In this document: positions 37,601-49,600 of the stretch, one piece after another
Numbering within the stretch: position 1 is the stretch's first letter
How the letters are laid out: every line of letters begins with the position of its first letter
Source of the DNA: Echinarachnius parma
Taxonomy: Eukaryota; Echinodermata; Echinoidea; Clypeasteroida; Echinarachniidae
Assembly (NCBI GenBank): GCA_037951105.1
Contig: JBAMJV010002956.1
Span: 26,924 to 90,923, forward strand
DNA: 64,000 nucleotides
Direction: 5' to 3'
Program-made: the position numbers and the translations under genes
The notes under the pieces: model-generated
The model's database searches: none
Told to the model about the DNA's origin: nothing
What the model saw: the letters and a program-made list of their open reading frames with translations, nothing else

Positions 37601-40600
37601 ACATGTTTCATCCATGTTGATTTCATAACATCAACAACAACATATTAAGTGTCATCGAATTACAAACGTTTCACATATTTCCAGGGTGTTTCAACTCATT
37701 TTGTATGATACTCCCGAGAGTGAAGTACACCTTAACCAAACCCAAGCATAGAGGCAAAACAAAAATTCATGGGGGCTGAGGAATTCTTCCCCAAATACTT
37801 ATGATTAATGCCCGATGATAATGAGAAGAGTTTGCTAGAAAATGGTGAATGGGCCCCTAAACCAGGTGATTTATCCCCAAATATGAAATACTCTTTGTAA
37901 GAATGTTTGTGTTTTCAAAACTCTAGCTAGGGGAGGGGATACTTCCCCCTATAGCTTCCCTGCCTTCCATGCCTGAGACAAGGCACTACAGCACTTGCCG
38001 GCTTGCCAGGGGCAAGTAAAAATTGGTGTCGGGCAAGTCAAATTTCATAAATGGACTTGTTTGGTTGTCCGATCGGGCAACTAAATTATTGGTCTATTAC
38101 AAGTGACAAATCTCATCTAGAAGGAGCAGGGCAAGTACCCTTTCTGTTCGGGCAACTGAAATTTGAACATTTATGATTTTACTTGCCCTAACAGGCCAGT
38201 TGAGAAAAAACGTTAGTGTGGAGGCTTGCCTAAGAGTAGAACGTTTCTAGATCATGATGCATTTCACGTGACAGTATTCACCTGGGGATGTTGCACGCAT
38301 GTACACATACCTACACGTTTAAAGTGATCCATTAACTTTGACGAATTCAACCAAAATCACTCGGATCTTTCACACTCCTCTTTGTACCTCGTTGTATGAA
38401 ATTATTGAATGACATGGGTTTTGATTATCCAAACGTCTCCCGTATTATGGAGATATTCAAGATTAACATTGAAAGCATTCTGGGAGGCTTTGCGATGGAA
38501 GTCAAAATTAGTCGCATTTGGATACTTTGATCGTTCATAGTATCCAAATTTTGGATACTTCACGCGAACGATCTGGATGAAATATGACATAAATTTTCAC
38601 TTTTTATCACTATAAAGTGAACAGCGTTATTTTTCTACAAAACTTTCACACATATTCAGAAGGGTCTTACGATGATATTAGTATATGATTGACTTCTCAA
38701 ATATCAATTGTGGAAAAATCTTATGAAGTAAATAATCGATCACTTTAATGCTTCTGAAATTAAGTCAAGAGATTGAAAAGGAAACGTTGAGATCGCCATG
38801 ATAAGAAATGAACCCTCAAGGACGGCTGGCTTCAAATATAAATAAATAAGAAGACAAGAACAAGGACTGATGTTCCAAATTAGAAAGAGTTTTTTTGTGG
38901 AAGATAGTTACGATTAGAAAAACAAAATACTACCCATTTAAAGATATATAAAGACTGCTAACGTTGATTCCCTAAAGAACATTTTGCATTTAAAGGGATC
39001 TAGTAACTTTGTTGACATGTGCAAAAAGTGATGAGTGGTTGATACAACGTATATTGTTTTTATCTGATATGTCCACTGGGTGTTGTGTGAAAATTAAAAA
39101 TTAAAAAAAGTTAAAAGGACGTTATATGGCCGAGTAATAAGCAAAACTGTAAAGTGATATTCACTAACTCATTGCACTCACTTTTTACACGGTTTCAACG
39201 ATCCAGTGGATAATTTAACATCTGAACACTTCAATTGTAAATATCTTTTTAACGAAAGGGAAATTTGAAAAACCAAAACCTGTCCCATGCTCTTATTGTT
39301 AATACGAATACAACAAGGTATGAGGGAACCGCTGGAATTGCAATTGGATTTTGAGGATTTGGACAATGTTACTAAGACCCTTTAAATGAATCTGTGTATA
39401 AAATAAAGACCAGCTTTTTATGTATCCCTTGAGTGTTCTTTACAGACATGTTTGATAGAACTGATGATTATCAATCGTGATAGGCGCTAGATAAATCGAG
39501 AATATTATTATTAATAGTAAATATATTACTCATTGCGGATATAGTATCGGAAATAATATCGCTAGTGATATTCGTTTGTCTCGCAATGTATGGTCATTGC
39601 GAGACAAACGAATATCACTAGCGATATTATTTTCGATAATATTATTATTAACTGATTTTCACTTCCAAAAATTCAATGTCATCACACATACATGTACAGT
39701 ACAGTAGTCTCTGCTTAGTGGTGTATTATTAACCCGTTCCCTTCGAGATTCTGAAATCCCCATAGACTTTGTACATAACCCACTCGGTTCCCGTAAGCAA
39801 CGGGTTAAAAGGGGTAGGATTTGACAAAACATTTCTTATGTTTCTCATGGAAATGTTCACCTCCTAATGGTTACCATGTTAAAGGGGTAAAAGCATACTC
39901 AATGAAGCAGTGACTACTTCATTAGCCTTTTTGAATCCCTGTGTATTAAAAAAAAAGTTAGTCCTTCCCGTGCCAATTTTGGCACAAAAGGCGGCACCAA
40001 TCTCTGATTCATCAGCCCTAGGCCACATGTCTACTAAATGTAGCGACAGCTACAAAAGGGGGCCAGTCCTCTGGTAACTCGTGTGATTAACTTTCCCTTC
40101 TCCATTTTATAAATGCCGAGTGCCTGGCAGAAGGTACCATTTTTAAAGTCTTTGGTATGACCCGGGTTGGGTTTGAACCCAGGACCTCCCGTGCATGAGG
40201 CGAACACTGCTAAGCTACCATGCTCGCTATCCCTTTGTACATGTAGTGTAAAATGTAAATTCATTTTGTAATTCTTTTTGTGCAGGGATGCTTTGACGTG
40301 CTACATCAACGCTTCCAAAAGCTCGAAGGTGCCGGTTACCTCGGCGCTCTCCAAACGAATCAAACTCCTTCAGACTCAGGTCAATGGTATGCCATCCGCA
40401 AATATGCAAAACAAGTAAGTTTATGTCAATTTAGTACCTTGTTCTGTAACCCATAATTATTGTGGAGTAGTTGTCTAGAAGGTTTAATTTCAAGTTTAAG
40501 AGTTTGATTCCTGTTAGGCTTTTCGAAAGGCACTATTGGAGAAAATAAAAAGGGGGGTTGGAGCGCTGTTTATCCCCAGACGTGCCAAAGAGATCCGTAA

Positions 40601-43600
40601 TTCATATCAGAGCTTCCATATTTTGTCATAGAGTAAAACGTAAAAGAATAATTATAATAATTAAAACCATTACATTCAAATCTAACTAATACCCAAATGC
40701 TACCTATTATGATCAAATCAATCGATCGCCATTTTGGTTTGCCTTCACAGGAATAAGACACTGCCTAGTATTGAGGAAGCATGGAGCCTTCCTATTCCAG
40801 CAGAGCTCACCTCCAGACAAGGAGCTGTAACCATTCAACAGGTAAGATTGCAGTAGAAAGAAAAGAGAAAGGAAATGTAACAACAAATGAGTAAGGGAGG
40901 AAAAACTGAAGTAAAATTTTAGAAAAAAATGTATATAATAAGAGAAGCATGGAGGCTAAAACCAGAAATAGAAAAGAGAAGATTGCGCAAGAAAGGAAAG
41001 AGACGGGAAAGACAGAACAAAATAAAAAGGGAAAGCAATAATGGAGAAGGAAGGGAATGGATAGTGAGGGATGAAAAATTGTAGTATTCAGGAAAAAAAG
41101 AAAGAGAAATATGCAGGCTTTTACCAGAAATATAAAGCACATATTTAAAAGATTGTGAAGAAAAAGACAAATTATTCAGAAGGATTCAAATGAAAAGAAA
41201 TTGAAACAAAATGGAGCATTTGTGATGGACAAAAGTCGATGATGATAATGTTGATGATAATAATAACGATACTATTGATGATACAAATTAGGATGATGAC
41301 TACACAGCAACAATTTTCAATGATCGTAATGTTGATTTTTTTCTTATGATGATGATAACCATGAATGTGAAGATGATTTCGATAATTGATTTGATGGTGG
41401 TAATGTCAATGACTATAACCACAACAATAATAATACATTAATTTATTGCTCTCCTTACAGAATCGGTTACTACACCCTGCCGGGGGTGCTAAGATGATGC
41501 CCCCTCCCCCCTACCCAGGCCACGTCGCCGCCACCCAGTTCGGTGGCCCCCTCCCGGGTGGACAGGCGAGTAATGGCACCCCTACCTCTCAACCTCAGGT
41601 CACTGCTGGGTCACAGCCCGGCAACCCGGCCAAGCGCAGGAAAAGCTCCAACAGCAAGAAAAAACCACGGGTAAGCTTGGCAAATCATAACACCCTTAGT
41701 CCTCCTAAATCTACATATAAATATTATTCTGCAAATAGTTGCAGAACGGTGATGATTGGCTTGATTGGTTGATTAATGATGATAATTATAAGGAAAAGAT
41801 GTTTTGGTGTGTGTGCTTAAATTTTTTGAATGGTAGTGAACCATTGATTGGACTCAAGATATTGTTCACTATATCATTTACGTGTATATTAATGTGTTAT
41901 ATTTTAAAATTTGTTTAAAATTTTAGTCTGGGTATATTTATACAACAAAATTATTCTATTAATTCTCCCCTCCAGTCTTCCAGCTCAGTTGCCGAACTCT
42001 TGCAACAGCAACAGCTCCAGCAGCAGCAGAGAGAGCAGCAGCAACAACAGCAACAGCAACAGCAGCAGCAACAAATTGGCAGCAACCTTCCCCCTCACCA
42101 AACGCATCAAGCAATGTCCGGGGGGCAACAGAGCCCTGCCATCACGCCCGGCAACGCTGGAAATGGCAACATCACCCCTACCCCAATGGCAGGTGGTGGT
42201 GGGGCGTTGTTGCCGCCACACCCGCAACAGACCACGCCGCCGTCGTTTTACCTGACGCCGCAACAGCTGCAGCTGATGCAGCAGCTGCAGCAGAACCAGG
42301 GCAGCCTGACGCCCGAGCAGCAAGTCGTGTTGCAGCAATTCCAGCACAACTTTTGGCTGATGCAACAGCACCAGCAACAGGTAATGGCGCTGTTTATAAA
42401 TGGTTGGTTGAGAAAGAGAAGGGGGCATTAAGTCATTTTTTGTTCTTCAGAGATAATCATGTTTCAAAGTTTTGGAGCCCTGTAGAAACAGATTTTAGCT
42501 CTTTTATATTTTTGATAGATATCCTAAAATCTAGAAATAACTATTACTGAATCTGAAAATTTGGTATCATATAGAGGAGACTCCAACCTATGAGATGAGA
42601 TGATAGGAAGAATGCAATGTGAATAAAAATCCACTTACACCATTGTTACAGAACTAGACGTGCATATCTAATCAAATAAATTGCAAATTTGTTTTGCATA
42701 GATTTTGTTATTGTGTTAATTGAACTCGGCAGTATCTAAATGTAATTCCCCTTTTAAACAAAACAAATGATCTTTACTTTTTCCACAGGTGTTGAAGATT
42801 CAGCAACAGCAACAGCAACAGCAGAGGCAACACCCGCCACACTCGCAATCACCCTCACTGCCACACCACCACGGGATGAATGCTGCCACCACTAACCCTG
42901 GGGACCCACTGAGCAACCAGACACAACCCATTGGGAGCCTTATTAACCAGAATGTGAGTTGTTTTTTTATTTATTTTGCATGTTCTTTTTTTCTTCTCAT
43001 ATTATTTGTTTTCAAGTTTCATTGTATTGTGAGGTGGCATTGTGTACATAAGTGGCTCTATTGATTAGAGCGCACCCTAATCTTAGGCATGGGAAATATG
43101 CCTTTCAATAGATTCCCTTCAAATCCCCCAACAGCAATTTAGCTGTGGCCTTCCAGTTAATGTGGCACTGGGAATGTACTACACTGGCACTTTTGGGTGG
43201 AATTTGTGTGTATTGTAACTCGCAAAAATGCGAGCTCGGCACTCAAGGAGTTAGAGAGGGATACACTAAATGTCCGAAACATACATTCATGATACATCTA
43301 TTTTGTTTTGTCATGCTACAGGGGATTAGCACCTTGCCGAGTTCAGATAGCCTGAGCGCCCTCAATTCCATGGGGAACGGTCTCCCCAACATGGCAGCGC
43401 AGCCAGGCAACGCCGCAACAACTGTCGCTAATTTATTGCAGCAACAAAACCAGCAGCAACAGCAGAACATTGGTGGACCGGGCATGAACGCGTTACCCCC
43501 GCAGCAGCATCCCGAAGCCACCGCGCTGCAACCGATGTCGCAGGATTATTACGGCCAGCCGAAGACGCCTCAACAAGAGATGGCACTCTACAACAACCAG

Positions 43601-46600
43601 ATGATTGGAAGTCCCATGCATTCTGGCGCTATGTCGCCCCTGCACGGCCAAAAGGGACTCATGTCGCCATCGTCCGCGAGTTCGATGAGCCCGCGCCACC
43701 CGGGAAGCGCTCCGACGCAAAATCTTCTCGACTTTCCCGCACCGAACGTTGTCGCTCCCCAGAACCTTGACATGAGTCACAAACTCAAGGAGTTCAAATC
43801 TAGAACTGGTGCCGCCGAAGTACGGCCGAATCTTCTATCTCCGCAGGAAATCGCAGACACCATGCTCGCGCAACTGTCGCAGGGCGAGCCTAAACCCGCG
43901 ACATCATCCTCTCCCGTGTATGGCTCATCGCCAATGAACAGGACAGTGCACCCTTCAGGACATAGTCCGATCCACAGAACTGGTGTTGACGTCCCTGTTT
44001 CACTTGGTGGCAGCGGTGGGATCATGTCCATGATAGGGAGCGAAGGCATCAAGGACAACAGCTTGTTCAAGACGCCGCTCCCCGTCTCGTCATCGTCGGC
44101 GCACTTTTCGTCACCATTCCACCAGTCTGTCGCCGCAATGTCAGACAAGCCATCATTGCCAGGGATGCATCCGGCGACGAAAGCCGCCTTGGCGGAAGCG
44201 TTACAAGGGTCATCCAATGTCACTCCGGAACTGTCCGCGTCACAGGGTCACACACAGAGTGCAGATGAAGGGGAGATGCTGCAGCAGAATCACATTGGGG
44301 AGAATGGCACTAGCTCCAGGAGTAACGATCAGGTAAGAAGGAATGCTGTTTTCATCTCTTCTGAATTCTACATTGTCAAAAGGCACTACTTAGTAATACT
44401 GCATTGTGACTTTTGTAAAAACCATAACTGATGTCACTGCATCGTTTATATTTTCCATTTCTTATTCACCATTACAGGGTTTGAGCGTCAATACATCGTT
44501 GGGAAGCGGTATGTCGGGGACAAACAAGTCGCCCGTTGCGGCCACCTCCCCTTCCTCCCTCTCTATCTACTCGTCATCGGCCAAAATCCTTGAGGAGTGT
44601 CGGAAGCTGAAGGGACGCAACGGTCTGGCCAACTCCAGCATCTGGCTGGAGAAGATGCCCCCTCCTGCCCCTCCCACAGTGCCCTACCCGCCCCTCCCCA
44701 AGGAGCAACTCAACCCCCCTACACCCAGTGTTTATGTAAGTAGACATATCCATCCAGAAAGTAATGCTATTATTGTCATTATGTTCAACACAGATTCAAT
44801 AAAGGGTAAGTTGTCAATACTCATGAGTAGATTTTTTTTTTTTTATGTGACTTTTTTGTGGCAGTTCGTATTATCTCAGTTATCAGTGCCTTATACTCTT
44901 TTGATGTGCATTCTTACTTCAGTGATACTCACTAAGTGAAACTTTTTTCTAAAGTGAATGACTGTTTCCGTAGTTGATGATTTCCTCATTCCCTGATCCA
45001 GATGTAAAACAAGACGGAGGCGTACTCTCAGGCCCTGGCCTGATATTTAAAATTTATGTAATATTTAGCAATGCCTGATAAACCTTAATTAATGTGCATT
45101 CTTTACATTAGTGTCCCTATCTGAGAGCAACAATTTCTAGATTCAAAGTCTCATAGTCATAAGAACATTTGTAATTTCATAGGATGTTATTTCCTCGCTA
45201 CCTAATACAGGTGCAAAACAAGACAGAGGCATACTCTCAGGCCCTGGCCGACTACTCCATGTCGGCTGACCAACCAATCACCGTCATCCGCGGACTGGCC
45301 GCTGCCCTCAAGCTGGACTTGGGACTCTTCTCCACAAAGACGCTGGTGGAAACGCACGGTGACCATCCCGTTGAAGTCAGATCACAGGTTTGTGACCTAA
45401 CATCTTTAAAAGCAAAGAAATAATGAAATGAACTCTTGAAGGTCCGTGCTTAGCATTGAGGTTTTAAGTCGCCTGGCAGCTGCACTCAAGCTATAGGTCG
45501 GGCTTTTTTTATCACGAAAAGCACTTGTTTGAGTTTATTGATTTATTCACAATAAAAAGCCTGCTATCAGCTAAAAAGCTGCTTTTCAGCAAGGCCGTGA
45601 TAGGTATTTACAGAAAGAAAACAAAACTTGTGATGACACAGCTGGACTCAGTTTTGTAAACTTCTTTATAACAAGGACATATGAAATGATAAATAATAAT
45701 CCAGGTTGAGTTGCATGTTATTGTGCATTTTGGCTGCATGTTACAGAGGCAATAGCTAATGGGTTTGTTTGTGATAGTGTTTTTGTATCAAAGAAATCAG
45801 ATAATTTCTAATCCAATTGACATTGATAATTTTTGTCCTTTCTGTACCTCACAGAGACAACAACCTCCCGACGAGAACTGGGACCAGCTTCTGGATCAAG
45901 AAGGTCTTCCTGGAAGATGTTTGTGATTGTTTTGAAGTTATCAAAGAAAATGGTTGGGTCAGTTCATATCTAATCCAATCAACATTCTTTTCTTTCCCTT
46001 TCTGTACCTCACAGAGACAACAACCTCCTGACGAGAACTGGGACCAGCTGGGGATCAAGAAGGTCTGGCGCTGCGAGAGTTCCAGGTCCTTTACCACCAT
46101 CTCCAAGTATGCCCAGTACCAGGCCTCGTCCTTCCAGGAATCTCTCAGGGTAAGACCACATTTTTTTTCAAAAGACTTTTATTTTCTACAATCAATAAAC
46201 AAATCAGTTACAACAAATATGGATAATGATATAAAAGGTATGCAAATAGTTCACAATAATATAACAAAACATACTTGTAAATGAGTAAGGGTAAATAGGC
46301 TGGGCCATTGCGGTTATAAGCAAAAGCTTGAGCAGACGGTTAACCGAGCTAAAATATAATGAGTTTTGAATATTGGCAAAGTAATCAAGAGAGGGTCCCC
46401 TCTGGTCCCCTCTTTCTCACTCACTCTTCCGCAAATGAGGGAAATAGTTCCTGACCCAAACAATCAAAACTCTTAGTCCCTGGAGGGCTATGTACAAAGT
46501 CTACAGGAATTTGAATGGGAATGGGTTAATATACCAGAATTCCTAACACATGGCATACACAGATGTGCGTATGTGGGACAGTGTTACAGTCTCTGTGCGA

Positions 46601-49600
46601 TTGATTTTTTTTTGACATTGGCCAATTTCAAAATGCATAATATTTTGTAATGAAAATTAATCATATGGACATGCTGGTAATAGGAAGGGAGTTATATTAA
46701 TTTTGAGAGCAAAATTAAAAGAGTATTTTGATGCAGAATTTAAACAAACAATAACTCTCCATGAATAATGAAGTAAATTACATAGTGATGTATTCATTAT
46801 ACTTGTAATATCTGTATGTACAAGTACATGTATGTTTCATGTGTAGTCCTTGATTGATTTTTATTTATTTCATCATTGTAATTTTGTATAATTAATAATG
46901 AATTGTAAGAGCATAGAGAGGGATATCTCTTATTATGCACTATGTAAATGCAACTTGTTTCATTATAGTTTTAATATTTTTATGATCATAATTTTGATTA
47001 TTATGCAGGAGGAGGCTGAGAAAAACCAGAAGTACAACTCGGACAGCGACTCGTCGAGCGCGTCCAAGAAGAAGAAGAAGCACTCGGCCGGGCGCGAGTT
47101 CAAGATGCTCAAGTTTGGCACCAACGTCGACCTCTCCGACGAGCGCAAGTGGAAGAAGCAGCTCCAGGAGTTGACGAAGCTGCCGTCTTTCACCAGAGTT
47201 GTCTCCGCCGGCAACATGCTGAGCCACATCGACTTCACCATCCTGGGGATGAACACGGTTCAGCTCTACATGAAAGTTCCCGGCAGCAGAACGCCAGGTA
47301 TATATTGATCAAGAAAAGTACTGGAAAAACTGAAAGTAGCTTGGATAATGAAAATCGTGATGAAAATTGCACTAGTGGATTGTAGTTATGATCGTTTTAA
47401 CTTCCTACAAATGAACACAGTACAGCTCTATGTGAAAGTTCTGTGTGAAAGACAATAATGGTGCTGCTGATGATGATGGTTGTTTGTGGTGGTGGTGGTG
47501 GTGGCGGTGTTGGTGATGATGGTGATGATGGTGGTCATAGTGATAATGATATCCATGATGATGATGATGATGATGTTTTTGTTGATGTTGATACACTTCA
47601 TGATGGTGATGCTATGTAAATGAAACACATTTCGCCTATCAATCTACTTTTCATCCTCCAATCATCTTTTTCAGGGCACCAAGAGAACAACAACTTCTGT
47701 TCGGTGAACGTCAACATCGGTCCCGGGGACTGCGAGTGGTTTGCAACACCAGCCTCATACTGGGGAGCCATCAACAACCTATGTGAAAGGTAAGTCTACG
47801 TGTAAATGGATTGTGACAGTGCAAGGTGCCTGAATCTGATGATTCAAAATGTGTGAAACAGATCATCTAATTAGATATATAAACATAAAGGAAACTGTCC
47901 AGGAATATATTAAATAGATGAAAACGAGCAATGAAAAGGGTTACATGGGAACGTCCCACATTCAAGAGTCTTTGTGGCTTGATGGTTGAACACCGGTGTA
48001 GCAATCCGGAGATCTTGATTCCTGCTGAAGCCTATTTTTCTTCGCCTTTTTTCATTTAAACAGATTATCTGTTACGTCATCTCTGCAAAACAGGGAGGAA
48101 GAAGGAGGTGGAAGAATTATGATGATGCTGCTGATGATGGTGATATAAATAGTAATGTTTTAAATGTTATATGAGGACAATGACGAAGGTGACAATAATA
48201 ATGAGATCGTCGATGACGACCTCGATAGCCAGTATTCGATGACCTCTTTTTGGGGATAGACCAGAGACCAGGAGACATTGTATCGTTCAGCTCAAGAACT
48301 GCGCTTCTGTAACTCTCAAAGCATTGTTATCACTCGCTGTCCATTAATTTCTTTGCAGATCAAACATCAACTTTCTGAAGGGCTCCTGGTGGCCGGTCTT
48401 GGAGGACCTCTATGAGGAGGACATCCCGGTGTATCGCTTCATCCAGAGACCTGGAGACCTTGTATGGGTCAACTCGGGGACTGTTCACTGGGTGCAAGCT
48501 GTGGTGAGTAATTTCTTCTGAAATATTTTTTATGCCTTTGCCACAAAGGGCTGGGAGGCATGGTTTTAGTCTCTCCGTACCATGAGAAGCGGATGAACTA
48601 ATTAGATTTGGGGTTTATGTGGTCTGAGTTAAAGGTCACATTACTCATTTGAATGTCATTGTGATAAGTAAATGACAAGGGTGTTTGGAACAGTTAGGTG
48701 AATTCTAATGATTAAAGAAAGATTCAAGATTGAGATTCATACGAAACAGACAATATCTTACTTGTAGAAAGTAAACACTAAATTATCCTTTTGATCTACA
48801 CAGGATTTGTTAGTTGTCATTTTTTTTCCTCTTGCTTACAGGGTTGGTGCAATAACATTGCGTGGAACGTCGGCCCTCTGCTTGCATACCAGTGTGCGAT
48901 GGCGATTGAGCGTTATGAATGGAAAAAGTCACAAATATACTAGTCCATCATGCATATTTATATATAATTATATCACCTTTTGATTTACACACGATTTTAA
49001 AGTTAAATACGTCCATTTTGTTTCTCTTACTTACAGGGTTGGTGCAATAACATTGCGTGGAACGTCGGCCCTCTGCTTGCGCACCAGTACGAGATGGCGC
49101 TGGAGCGCTACGAATGGAACAAGCTGCAGACGTACAAGTCCATCGTCCCCATGATCCATCTGACGTGGAACATCGCCCGAAACATCCGCATCTCCGACCC
49201 GCGCTACTTCGAGCTCGTCAAGTACTGTTTGCTGCGCTCGCTGAAGTACGTGCAGATCACAAAGGACTTCTTGAGAGACACGGGCATCGAAGTGCACTGG
49301 CACGGCCGCGCCAAGAACGAGGCTGCGCACTACTGCACAAACTGCGAGGTGAGTTTACGGAAAGGATCATGAATCAATGGATTTTATCATTACAAATATG
49401 CAGATTGCAGATAATGCGAAAAGACTCATTTATTGAGGTACAGCTAAATTGGAGTTGGTTTTTTTAAGCTGTCAATCGGGTAAATACCAAGTTTTAGTTT
49501 AGGCAGTCAAGTATTCTCACAAAAAGAGCAAAAAGTACCTTATTATTTTGGCAGTGAAGGGTGTTGATTGATTGATTAATTGATTTGGTCAGGCTTTGTT

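Noticed and set aside
43777..44223. 148-codon frame antisense to UTX exon 12
   Set aside because: Shadow of a GC-rich coding exon; the sense strand fits the phased gene model.
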